64,000 nt of DNA from Glebionis coronaria (GCA_025667525.1 CM046876.1:476986557-477050556); one strand, 5' to 3'; numbered from the stretch's first letter, positions 46,973 through 58,919 are shown. Program-made: numbers and translations. Notes: a model not told the origin generated them from the letters alone.

Positions 46973-49539
46973 TGTAACACCCCACTTGGATAAGTGGACC
47001 GTTACGTGTATTTATGGCGTGTCATCAAAGCATAAGGTAAATGTCCTAAAACATTAACTGACCATAAAGGAAATTCCGAAATCAAACATCGGCAATCCAA
47101 ACATAAGCCCAAAACATGAAAAACAAAATACTGAATGAAAGGACTAACAATGTCCAGATAAGCAGAATAATGTAAGAACTGCACAAAGTAAGAAGTCTGG
47201 ATAGCTTCCATCCAATGCACATACTCTTAGAATCCTAAAAGCGTCCTGGTGTACCTGCCGTTAGAACATGAAAGGAACTACGGCTGAGCATAACGCTCAG
47301 TGAACGGATATAAAGCATGATAAGAATATACTGAATGAAACAGGCGATAGAATACTGAAGCTGTAAGACTGATATGTAACATGTGGTAGAACTCTGCATA
47401 AAATCTGAGCAACCTGGTTCATATATACTGATACTGAAATATAACTATTAATTCTGAAAACATGCATTTACTGTATTTTATTTGCCAGAGCTTATATAGG
47501 TCACGTGCTGTAACAACCGTGCATGAATAACTGGAGGGGTGACCTCGTCATGCTGTAGAGGGGTGACCTCTAAATAACTGTGCTGGGTGGAGGGATCAGC
47601 TCCAATGTGAAGGATGTAGAGCACACACCACATTCACCCTGATAACTTGTAACACATATAAGCCTAGGATGCATCCATACGCCCCACTAAAAATACTGAT
47701 AAAATGGCCAAGCTGAGCTGAGTGGGACGATGCAGGATATCACTCTCTTGCATGTGAGTCACGGCACCGGTGCCTCTAGTGTCGTGGTTACGGTACCTCC
47801 GTAACTAGTACATAAACTGGCCGTGCTTGTATATAATGCTCAGGCAATTTATTTAGTTATTAACATGATTACTGATAAACTTAAACCTATACTGGGGAAA
47901 ACATTTAGCTGAAGACGGGGAATCCTAATCATGCATAAAAGAAAGTCCTTACTGAAAGGACGGAAAATCCGTACCTCGTGTCCAGTAATGAAATCAGAAT
48001 GGAAGCTGAAGGATCGACTCTGACTTCCCGGTTACTACATGAATAAGGGACGTGAAATGAGTTGTCTGATTACCGACTCTGATTACTGTTTAATATTGTT
48101 ATTAATTCCTTTTTGCTTGTTCTCGTATTATTTTACTGGTTGCGTATAAACTGATTAATCTGAGTGTTCTTTAATGTTTAATGATTAGTATATATCCTGT
48201 ACTTCTGATTACTAGTATAATATACTGATTCTAATATTATAATACTATTATTAGATACCTGCAAAAAAAAATAGAAAGTTTCTTAAATTAGAAAGTTCCC
48301 AAAATAATTTAATTCATTTAATAAAATTATACCTTTTTTAAAATATGAAAGAACTATATAATTTAATTCATTAAAAATATACAATTAAAACATTTATAAA
48401 ATTAAGTAATAAAAGGTATAATTTAACAATCTTCATTTTTTTATTTTAACTATAACTCGAGCCTACCGAGATACCCCTTTCTCGGTCGCACTAAAACAAT
48501 TCAATAAATATATAAAATCCGCCTACTAGAACTAGCGACAGAAAAATCTGTCGCTAAAACTGTGTGACTAAAACTGTCCATAAAACTGTCACTACAGAAC
48601 TGCGACGGATTATGTGTCACTAAACCGTCGCTATTTTCAATCTAAAATTATTAGTTTCTGCCCAAAAACTTTCCCACTGTTCTCCTATTATTTCCCACTG
48701 ATTTCATTATGTTCCCACTGTTTGGTTCCCACTGTCTAAAACAAACACACCCTGCTGATTGTTCATCCCCACAGCATGTAATCCCAAACACCCCTTTACT
48801 GCAGTTAGTCCCAAACACACCCTGTTTTCTTTTTGGTTCGGGCTGGTCACAACACAACCACCACCGAGACCTGTGTGGTCACGGCTGGCAGCAAGACGAC
48901 ACACCGAGGCCCTTTTGGGTCTCGGTTTATGTGATAAGAGTAAAAACCCGACACCCCTTCATATTACTTATGTTACCCATTTGTTAGATCAATAGAACAT
49001 GTTGCTATGATAATAATTAAAAAGAAATTAAAAGGAAAGATGAATACAGTTTATAGATTTGCTAGAGAATGAAGATCATACACGAATTGATGGTGACCAA
49101 TCAAACCCGCATTTTTTTTTCTTTTTTTTTTGTTCTACAACCCGGCGGCCACAAACCTAGAAACCCTAGGCGTCTCTTTTTTTTTTTTTTTGTCTGGACA
49201 AGAAGTAGGGGGAAGTTTACCCCGTGTTGTTTTTTTTTGTGTCTATGGGTCGGGCTTAAAAGCCCATTATAATCTTACTTGTTTCTCTTAAAAATTCGCC
49301 CCCCTTAATATATATATAGATTTTCCTTTTTTGTTTGACATTTGTAGATTATTACGTATGCGTGTTATATTTCCCGTGTTTTAATTTTTCTGAAACGTAA
49401 TAATCTTTTCTGTGTGCTAAAATAACACATATATAATATTTTCTGAACTTAATAATTATTTTTCTGAATAATTATATATAGTTTATAATAAATCGAGACT
49501 GCGTATTTAATATTCGAAATTTTAAATACGGGTTTTACA
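46973..49539 (-). repeat. Array LTR 1
   Basis: 2567 bp. On the minus strand it starts TGTAAAACCCG and ends GGGGTGTTACA. The short open frames at 47002-47220 and 48651-48995 recur in all LTR copies and are not genes. A run of small hairpins lies at 47534-47805. Confidence 0.88.
47534..47805 (-). other. Small hairpin series within LTR 1
   Basis: Five short perfect inverted repeats in 270 bp: GAGG/CCTC (47534-47546), AGAGG/CCTCT (47557-47571), TGGAG/CTCCA (47588-47604), GGCACCGGTGCC (47763-47774) and GTTACGG/CCGTAAC (47787-47805). The first three loops are GGTGA, GGTGA and GGATCAG. Also present in LTR 2 and LTR 3. Confidence 0.6.
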
Positions 49540-49645
49540 ATTCTTCCCCTCTAAAAGAATAATTCGTCCCCGAATTAAAGATACGACTATACTGGGTTTT
49601 ACAATTCTTCCCCTCTAAAAAGGAGAAAATTCGTCCTCGAATTTA
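49540..49645 (-). other. Duplicated polypurine tract / LTR-end module, copy 1
   Basis: Read on the minus strand, TTTTAGAGGGGAAGAAT followed by TGTAAAACCC occurs twice, with the second LTR-like start at 49603. Either could be the working LTR start; the LTR is 2567 or about 2631 bp accordingly. Confidence 0.7.
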
Positions 49646-51028
49646 AGGTAATAAGTTGATGAAGTTATAATAACTGAAAGAACACGTAAACTGAAAAGGC
49701 AATTAAGCTGAAGGATAATTTGTCTTTTAATTAAGACATAATGCTGGTGATAGGTATAAACCTGACATGACTGAAATAAACATTAAACGTGACATGGCTG
49801 AAGGGGACATGGAACGTAACATGACTGAAAGAACTTAACTGGATTTATTGAAGGAAACGGATGAGAGGTCCGGATGTACTCCTCCGTTTCGAGTGGCCTC
49901 CCGCTCGAAACGATTCCTTCAACAGATCTAAAAAAAATATCTTGGTCCTGTTGACCCTGTCCTGATGAATGCTGAAAAATTTCTGGTTCCATACTTAAGA
50001 TGGATTTCTTAAATTTAATAGAATGAAAATCCATAGCATGTAGGATACATGAAACGATACGTGTAAATATTCTGAAAAGATAATATTTATATCTCTGAGA
50101 AAGCTGCTGAAAATATAGGGACGAACTACGTGAACAATTGTGAACGTGCTGAGTGAGCAATTGTGAACGTGGTTCATAATTATATGAGGAGCTTTGGAAT
50201 GGAATATATCATGAATGTGATACGTGAATCATACTATGAACGTGATACTAGAACATATCATGAACGTATGCTGACTGAGGAAGGAATGCCAAACGATAAG
50301 GTCTGAGATGTGAAGCGTCTGCCTGGTTATTGAATAATTGTGCTAAACTTGAGTCTGATTTCTCAAGCTTTCTGTAACCGTATTCGGTAGTAAACTGTGA
50401 AACGTGTATCGTGAAATGTCACACGAACTTGAACGTGAACAATATGAACTCTAACGTGAGCTTAAATCATGAGGTAACACAAAACATGAACTGAAACAGC
50501 ATCATACTGCGAATGAGACGTAAACGTGAAAGTGAAAATAACCATGAACGTAAAGTGGACGTAAACATACACGTGATCGTGAACATGAATTCTGTCTGAT
50601 ATGACGGTCGATGGAAAGCCTTGAAATCGTATGATTTACTGCTGAATTTTCTGCATGTCCGCTACTGCGTAATCCTTCCGGTTGAAAGGGAACGCGTAGG
50701 TTGATTACATGGTCGACAATGACTTAGATAGTAATACTTTTTCTGAGTCTGTGGTAACTAATAAAAGTTTCACGGAATTTTCGTCTCATTTCTGCTCAGA
50801 AATTTCTAAGGATTTTAGTAACTCACTGACATGACGGCGTTCTATCTTGAACCTACAGTAGGTCAGGCATCTAGATATGAACATAGCTGCATTAATGTGT
50901 GATGCGGATTCTATCAAAGTTTTGTCTGGGATTAATGGAACATTTTGGTGGAAATCTGGTTGAATAGTCATAAAACATTTTTAGTGAGAACTGTCGGCAA
51001 TTTCTGCGGTAGCAGTCAATTGAGTTCT
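49646..51028 (-). other. Decayed internal region, integrase-side
   Basis: Position equivalent to RNase H and integrase of a gypsy element, but no integrase motif was recognised. The segment 50100-50620 is crowded with ACGTGAAC-like words. The open frames at 49783-50160 and 50786-50971 are not supported as genes. Confidence 0.4.
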
Positions 51029-51687
51029 AGAAAATTTTGTACTACGTTCACAGGCGTCGGTCGGGACCATCAGGTGATGGCCTTCACCTTCGCATGATTG
51101 TCTGAAATTTCTCTCTGCTGAATTTGGGTGACTCAGAAAGGCTACTCTGTTCATCTGGGATATACATCTGGAAAGTTGCTCATATAATTTCTCCTATCTG
51201 AAAATCTGCATGTCCGTGAGAAGACGATCTTACGTTCTTCTTTAGGATTTAGTAGATCAGAATGTGATCAATGAATATACTGACGATTTGTCTTAGAATT
51301 CATGGGAAAAGTTTTATTCATAATTTCGTAATATAGCTGAAGCATTTGGGAGTTCAGAATCATAAGCTAAAATTTTAAAGAGACCATAACGTGTGCAAAA
51401 GTAGTCTTGGAACATGATGTTCTTTCTCCCACCACTAACGGTGTCATGATTGTGAGTTGTTCTGGAAAAATGTTCAAGACATCATAGGAGATCAGATAAA
51501 CCTCTATACGTTGAATGAACATCGATTAAGAATGGTGATCTTGTAAAATTGTTGGTGGTCGATACGTGATCTCATGTTACCGGCCTTCTTTCTGATAGAC
51601 ATAACACGGTGCACCTTCTGGTGGTGCGCTAGGGCGAGATAAGCCTCGTGCCGGTAATTCTTGCAACAAATGTTGCAACTCTTTTAA
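51029..51687 (-). pseudogene. Decayed gypsy reverse transcriptase, array copy 1
   Basis: Scattered but collinear RT motifs on the minus strand. They are a RPSAPPEGAPCYVYQKEG block (51587-51687), an LPNASAI block corresponding to the LTNAP motif, FIDHILIY at about 51260-51285 (the FIDD active site with the second Asp changed to His), YEQLSRCISQMNRVAFLSH (51113-51185), and a RPTPVNVVQNFLEL block (51029-51064). Multiple stops and frameshifts separate them, so no protein is made. Confidence 0.75.
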
Positions 51688-52805
51688 CTTAGCTGAAACC
51701 CCACAATAAGAGTTTTGGAACAGGTTCTATCCTTGAGACAATCTTGATGTTAACTAGAAAATTTTCTGAAATTATATGTGAGAACTCTGGAATAATCTGC
51801 TGATCATGAATTTTAAGGAATCTCAGAAGTGAATATGTATAACTGGTAGCTAAAAGTCTTTGTAGCTATGAGATAATAATTCACGTGCTTGTAAAGCTGA
51901 AACAATTTACACTCATTTTTCTGGCAGAAAGTATAATGAATATATTAAGGATTTAGTAAGACTGATCTCGTCGTTAACTGAAAATAAGAATTTAATAAAT
52001 ATAGTGATACTGTTGCGTCCTTTCGGGCTGAGAGGCAGGTAACTATCTGATTTAAGATAAAGCTGACATAGGAACACGTGAAGTAAATATGGCGACTTTT
52101 CACTAAAAGTGTTCGTCTGCAACCCACAGGATGAACACCGCTTGTCTAACCTGAATAATACTTCCGTGATGGTAACTGATTTGTAATGGTCTGATTTAGG
52201 CGTGGCATAACGGTACGGGTATACCCCTTTGGAGGGTACCCTGAATTTCAATTTCTGAGGACCCGGTTTAGCAGGCATACTGGTGTTATGAATCTGACTC
52301 GTGCTTGAGAAGATAATCGCATGACGTGTACTTTGACTAGTGTCCTTGACATGCGTCTCTCGAGATGGTACTTGAACTCGTGTCTTGACTGATGTCTTGA
52401 CACATGTTTTAGTAAGTGGGTCTGGAATAAGGTTAACAGTTCCTGGTAACGGTTAAGGTTTGGCGGAACGGTTAGACTACTGACCTCTTGTATTTCTGGT
52501 CACGTCCGTTCCGGAGTTCCGATGGTTACTGACTGATCAATTATAAGCACGGTGGTTGTCACTAATGCTTTGTCTATCGATTTATGACGGTCATTATCAT
52601 GACCGTGATTTATGTAACTATTCTGCTGAGTGGCCGGCTGAGTTCCGATTCCCACTCTTCTGAATGAACAGTTAGCTGAGTAACGTGTGACAGCTAACTG
52701 AGGAAGTAAAGCATGGAATAGAATGGTAGTGTCTGATGGTTGAAAATTTACTCTTGTCAGAAATTTCAAATTTATAGTGTTCGTCCTTGCTCTGTAGTGT
52801 CTTTA
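51688..52805 (-). other. Decayed internal region between RT and repeats, copy 1
   Basis: Gag/protease-side of the element. Open frames at 51913-52278 and 52500-52769 are preserved in the second copy but carry no recognisable domain. No aspartic-protease motif was found. Confidence 0.35.
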
Positions 52806-52945
52806 TAGTATAACAGCATCAGCATCAACATCTTGAGAAATCTCCAAAGTATCAGCAGCATCAGCATTTGTGAGGTCTTCAAAGTGTTAGCGGCATCAGC
52901 ATCTAGCAAAATCTTCAACTCACGAGCAGCATCAGCACCTGGTAG
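52806..52945. repeat. Degenerate 36-bp repeat with GCATCAGCA core, copy 1
   Basis: GCATCAGCA-type cores at 52816, 52858, 52893 and 52929, about 35-42 bp apart. On the minus strand they encode a recurring DADAANTLK-like peptide in one frame, a possible relic of a repetitive coding segment. Confidence 0.55.
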
Positions 52946-53000
52946 AATATCGACAAGTGGAAACGCCTGAGATGATTGAGGATCGATTAGCTCCATGGAG

Positions 53001-53150
53001 TATGGTACCTGGTGTACACCTGGACTACTGTACATGAAGTACAAAATGAGTATTGCACACGAAGCATATCTGCGCTACTGTACGTGGAGTACACATGAAT
53101 CACTGTACATAGAGTATAACTGAGACACTGTACATGGGGTACATATGGAA
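53001..53150. repeat. 25-bp tandem repeat, six units, copy 1
   Basis: Units start at exactly 53001, 53026, 53051, 53076, 53101 and 53126. Consensus TACTGTACATGAAGTACA plus a variable 7-bp tail. TGTAC and GTACA half-sites form a short inverted repeat in several units. Confidence 0.85.
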
Positions 53151-53560
53151 ATTTTATGGGATGATCGATATTAGTGTCGCTTGTCTGACATTATCAAATA
53201 AATAAATTGATTTAAACGGTAGTAAACTGAACTGAAACGGTTAACATGATGGGCTGAAAATTTCTGCATGGACTTAATGCTGGTTGTATAGAGGCTAAAA
53301 GTATGATTAAACGGAGTTTCATCAACGTTCAGTATAAAGACATGATTGATAAAGACTAGAACATGATTTATCATGAAATAGTACTTTACTGTAATCCTTC
53401 TATATCTTAGCATGAAACATTATCGCTCTGTTGAAAACATAATCCTTGTAAGGAAACACGAAACTGAATCCGCCTGAAGGCGACATCAGCTTGAAATTGT
53501 GAAACTGGATTGTTACAAAGAACATAAGAGTATGATCAACTGAGTTTTAACAACAACTGG

Positions 53561-54037
53561 TGTGGATGGCTATGGTTCAATCCACATAATTCAAAGAAGA
53601 AAACATGAGACTAAGTATGGGCTATTCTGGTTCGATCCATACTGGTCAAACTTTTCTGAGAACTGTCATGTATAGAAATTTATAATCTGGTATTAATATG
53701 GATGGTTGTAGTCCAATCCATATTTGTCAAAATTTATAGAATGTCATGATATGACAAATGCGAATAACTATGGATCGGTTCACAAAACAACATTTGACTG
53801 AAAAACATGAAATTTGATATGAACATTGGTGAACATATATGGGCTGGTTCACCAAGTGATATTTGACTGAAAACATGAATCTGTCATGAGTAAGGGTAAA
53901 CGCCTATGGTCGGTTTACCAATACAAAATCTGAACGGCAAGGGTGAACGCCTATGGTCAGCTCACCAAAACGAAAATTCGCTAAAAAGCACATGTGACTA
54001 AATATGGCTAGTTATGTACCAACCTTTTACTTAGTCA
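53561..54037 (-). other. Eight-hairpin array in the element leader, copy 1
   Basis: Stem-loops at 53561-53586, 53614-53643, 53695-53724, 53759-53784, 53826-53855, 53895-53919, 53942-53966 and 53995-54037. Stems of 6-9 bp differ in sequence but pair: TGTGGAT, AGTATGG, AATATGGAT, TGCGAA, TTGGTGAAC, GGTAAAC, GGTGAAC, TGACTAA with their partners. Loops share a CTATGG-like core. Located about 150-630 bases after the primer site in RNA sense. Confidence 0.75.
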
Positions 54038-54187
54038 AAACATTAAGAAAACTGACTGATAAATGAAGAAAACTGACTGAATAATCCATGAGAAACATGA
54101 AAGATAACAACGCCAAAATCTGGGAAGTTCCTGGTGACTACCCACTAGTCACAGGTCAAGTTTTAGAGCCTACAGGTCGAACCTATA

Positions 54188-54199
54188 GCTCTGATACCA
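54188..54199 (-). other. Array primer-binding site 1 (tRNA-Met type)
   Basis: Minus-strand TGGTATCAGAGC, four bases after the LTR 2 end (TGCA|ATTA); complementary to tRNA-Met. Fixes the orientation of the array. Confidence 0.9.
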
Positions 54200-54203
54200 T
54201 AAT

Positions 54204-56772
54204 TGCAACACCCCACTTGGATAAGTGGACCGTTACGTGTATTTATGGCGTGTCAACAAAGCATAAGGTAAATGTCCTAAAACATTAACTGACCATAAAG
54301 GAAATACCGAAATCAAACATCGGCAATCCAAACATAAGCCCAAAACATGAAAAACAAAATACTGAATGAAAGGACTAACAATGTCCAGATAAGCAGAATA
54401 ATGTAAGAACTGCACAAAGTAAGAAGTCTGGATAGCTTCCATCCAATGCACATACTCTTAGAATCCTAAAAGCGTCCTGGTGTACCTGCCGTTAGAACAT
54501 GAAAGGAACTACGGCTGAGCATAACGCTCAGTGAACATATATAAAGCATGATAAGAATATACTGAATGAAACAGGCGATAGAATACTGAATCTGTAAGAC
54601 TGATATGTAACATGTGGTAGAACTCTGCATAAAATCTGAGCAACCTGGTTCATATATACTGATACTGAAATATAACTATTAATTCTGAAAACATGCATTT
54701 ACTGTATTTTATTTGCCAGAGCTTATATAGGTCACGTACTGTAACAACCGTGCATGAATAACTGGAGGGGTGACCTCGTCATGCTGTAGAGGGGTGACCT
54801 CTAAATAACTGTGCTGGGTGGAGGGATCAGCTCCAATGTGAAGGATGTAGAGCACACACCACATTCACCCTGATAACTTGTAACACATATAAGCCTAGGA
54901 TGCATCCATACGCCCCACTAAAAATACTGATAAAATGGCCAAGCTGAGCTGAGTGGGACGATGCAGGATATCACTCTCCTGCATGTGAGTCACGACACCG
55001 GTGCCTCTAGTGCCGTGGTTACGGTACCTCCGTAACTAGTACATAAACTGGTCGTGCTTGTATATAATGCTCAGGCAATTTATTTAGTTATTAACATGAT
55101 TACTGATAAACTTAAACCTATACTGGGGAAAAACATTTGGCTGAAGACGGGGAATCCTAATCATGCATAAAAGAAAGTCCTTACTGAAAGGACGGAAAAT
55201 CCGTACCTCGTGTCCAGTAATGAAATCAGAATGGAAGCTGAAGGATCGACTCTGACTTCCCGGTTACTACATGAATAAGGGACGTGAAATGAGTTGTCTG
55301 ATTACCGACTCTGATTACTGTTTAATATTGTTCTTAATTCCTTTTTGCGTGTTCTCGTATTATTTTACTGGTTGCGTATAAACTGATTAATCTGAGTGTT
55401 CTTTAATGTTTAATGATTAGTATATATCCTGTACTTCTGATTACTAGTATAATATACTGATTCTAATATTATAATACTATTATTAGTAACCTGCAAAAAA
55501 AAAATAGAAAGTTTCTTAAATTAGAAAGTTCCCAAAATAATTTAATTCATTTAATAAAATTATACCCTTTTTAAAATATGAAAGAACTATATAATTTAAT
55601 TTATTAAAAATATACAATTAAAACATTTATAAAATTAAGTAATAAAAGGTATAATTTAACAATCTTCATTTTATTTATTTTAACTATAACTCGAGCCTAC
55701 CGAGATACCCCTTTCTCGGTCGCACTAAAACAATTCAATAAATATATAAAATCCGCCTACTAGAACTAGCGACAGAAAAATCTGTCGCTAAAACTGTGTG
55801 ACTAAAACTGTCCATAAAACTGTCACTACAGAATTGCGACGAATTATGTGTCACTAAACCGTCGCTATTTTCAATCTAAAATTATTAGTTTCTGCCCAAA
55901 AACTTTCCCACTGTTCTCCTATTATTTCCCACTGATTTCATTATGTTCCCACTGTTTGGTTCCCACTGTCTAAAACAAACACACCCTGCTGATTGTTCAT
56001 CCCCACATCATGTAATCCCAAACACCCCTTTACTGCAGTTAGTCCCAAACACACCCTGTTTTCTTTTTGGTTTGGGCTGGTCACAACACAACCACCACCG
56101 AGACCTGTGTGGTCACGGCTGGCAGCAAGACGACACACCGAGGCCCTTTTGGGTCTCGGTTTATGTGATAAGAGTAAAAACCCGACACCCCTTCATATTA
56201 CTTATGTTACCCATTTGTTAGATCAATAGAACATGTTGCTATGATAATAATTAAAACGAAATTAAAAGGAAAGATGAATACAGTTTATAGATTTGCTAGA
56301 GAATGAAGATCATACACGAATTGATGGTGACCAATCAAACCCGCATTTTTTTTCTTTTTTTTTGTTCTACAACCCGGCGGCCACAAACCTAGAAACCCTA
56401 GGCGTCTCTTTTTTTTTTTTTTTTGTCTGGACAAGAAGTAGGGGGAAGTTTACCCCGTGTTGTTTTTTTTGTGTCTATGGGTCGGGCTTAAAAGCCCATT
56501 ATAATCTTACTTGTTTCTCTTAAAAATTCGGCCCCCTTAATATATATATAGTTTTTCCTTTTTTTTTTCGACATTTGTAGATTATTACGTATGCGTGTTA
56601 TATTTCCCGTGTTTTAATTTTTCTGAAACGTAATAATCTTTTCTGTGTGCTAAAATAACACATATATAATATTTTCTGAACTTAATAATTATTTTTCTGA
56701 ATAATTATATATAGTTTATAATAAATCGAGACTGCGTATTTAATATTCGAATTTTTAAATACGGGTTTTACA
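54204..56772 (-). repeat. Array LTR 2
   Basis: 2569 bp, nearly identical to LTR 1. On the minus strand it ends GGGGTGTTGCA, whereas LTR 1 ends GTTACA. Confidence 0.9.
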
Positions 56773-56878
56773 ATTCTTCCCCTCTAAAAGAATAATTCGT
56801 CCCCGAATTAAAGATACGACTATACTGGGTTTTACAATTCTTCCCCTCTAAAAAGGAGAAAATTCGTCCTCGAATTTA
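56773..56878 (-). other. Duplicated polypurine tract / LTR-end module, copy 2
   Basis: Same doubled TTTTAGAGGGGAAGAAT-TGTAAAACCC arrangement as at 49540-49645. Confidence 0.7.
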
Positions 56879-58260
56879 AGGTACTAAGTTGATGAAGTTA
56901 TAATAACTGAAAGATCACGTAAACTGAAAAGGCAATTAAGCTGAAGGATAATTTGTCTTTTAATTAAGACATAATGCTGGTGATAGGTATAAACCTGACA
57001 TGACTGAAATAAACATTAAACGTGACATGGCTGAAGGGGACATGGAACGTAACATGACTGAAAGAACTTAACTGGATTTATTGAAGGAAACGGATGAGAG
57101 GTCCGGATGTACTCCTTCGTTTCGAGTGGCCTCCCGCTCGAAACGATTCCTTCAACAGATCTAAAAAAATATATTGGTCCTGTTGACCCTGTCCTGATGA
57201 ATGCTGAAAAATTTCTGGTTCCATACTTAAGATGGATTTCTTAAATTTAATAGAATGAAAATCCATAGCATGTAGGATACATGAAACGATACGTGTAAAT
57301 ATTCTGAAAAGATAATATTTATATCTCTGAGAAAGCTGCTGAAAATATAGGGACGAACTACGTGAACAATTGTGAACGTGCTGAGTGAGCAATTGTGAAC
57401 GTGGTTCATAATTATATGAGGAGCTTTGGAATGGAATATATCATGAATGTGATACGTGAATCATTTTATGAACGTGATACTAGAACATATCATGAACGTA
57501 TGCTGACTGAGGAAGGAATGCCAAACGATAAGGTCTGAGATGTGAAGCGTCTGCCTGGTTATTGAATAATTGTGCTAAACTTGAGTCTGATTTCTCAAGC
57601 TTTCTGTAACCGTATTTGGTAGTAAATTGTGAAACGTGTATCGTGAAATGTCACACGAACTTGAACGTGAACAATATGAACTCTAACGTGAGCTTAAATC
57701 ATGAGGTAACACAAAACATGAACTGAAACAGCATCATACTGCGAATGAGACGTAAACGTGAAAGTGAAAATAACCATGAACGTAAAGTGGACGTAAACAT
57801 ACACGTGATCGTGAACATGAATTCTGTCTGATATGACGGTCGATGGAATGCCTTGAAATCGTATGATTTACTGCTGAATTTTCTGCATGTCCGCTACTGC
57901 GTAATCCTTCCGGTTGAAAGGGAACGCGTAGGTTGATTACATGGTCGACAATGACTTAGATAGTAATACTTTTTCTGAGTCTGTGGTAACTAATAAAAGT
58001 TTCGCGGAATTTTCGTCTCATTTCTGCTCAGAAATTTCTAAGGATTTTAGTAACTCACTGACATTACGGCGTTCTATCTTGAACCTGCAGTAGGTCAGGC
58101 ATCTAGATATGAACATAGCTGCATTAATGTGTGATGCGGATTCTATCAAAGTTTTGTCTGGGATTAATGGAACATTCTGGTGGAAATCTGGTTGAATAGT
58201 CATAAAACATTTTTAGTGAGAACTGTCGGCAATTTCTGCGGTAGCAGTCAATTGAGTTCT
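56879..58260 (-). other. Decayed internal region, integrase-side, copy 2
   Basis: Second copy of 49646-51028; the long spurious frame of copy 1 is broken here by an indel near 57170. Confidence 0.4.
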
Positions 58261-58919
58261 AGAAAATTTTGTACTACGTTCACAGGCGTCGGTCGGGACC
58301 ATCAGGTGATGGCCTTCACCTTCGCATGATTGTCTGAAATTTCTCTCTGCTGAATTTGGGTGACTCAGAAAGGCTACTCTGTTCATCTGGGATATACATC
58401 TGGAAAGCTGCTCATATAATTTCTCCTATCTGAAAATCTGCATGTCCGTGAGAAGACGATCTTACGTTCTTCTTTAGGATTTAGTAGATCAGAATGTGAT
58501 CAATGAATATACTGACGATTTGTCTTAGAATTCATGGGAAAAGTTTTATTCATAATTTCGTAATATAGCTGAAGCATTTGGGAGTTCAGAATCATAAGCT
58601 AAAATTTTAAAGAGACCATAACGTGTGCAAAAGTAGTCTTGGAACATGATGTTCTTTCTCCCACCACTGACGGTGTCATGATTGTGAGTTGTTCTGGAAA
58701 AATGTTCAAGACATCATAGGAGATCAGATAAACCTCTATACGTTGAATGAACATCGATTAAGAATGGTGATCTTGTAAAATTATTGGTGGTCGATACGTG
58801 ATCTCATGTTACCGGCCTTCTTTCTGATAGACATAACACGGTGCACCTTCTGGTGGTGCGCTAGGGCGAGATAAGCCTCGTGCCGGTAATTCTTGCAACA
58901 AATGTTGCAACTCTTTTAA
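58261..58919 (-). pseudogene. Decayed gypsy reverse transcriptase, array copy 2
   Basis: Same collinear RT relics as 51029-51687, offset by 7232 bp, with the same His at the FIDD position and the same stops. The damage therefore predates the duplication. Confidence 0.75.

Noticed and set aside
48651..48995. Open frames with Cys-rich peptides, present three times in the window
   Set aside because: They lie in the array LTRs, overlap on both strands and are disrupted in some copies; no domain.
51913..52278. 121-codon minus-strand frame kept in both array units
   Set aside because: Preservation is explained by the recent duplication; no recognisable domain and decayed pol on one side.
52806..53150. 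CRISPR-like repeat array
   Set aside because: Plant nuclear sequence; units are contiguous without unique spacers and belong to a retrotransposon.
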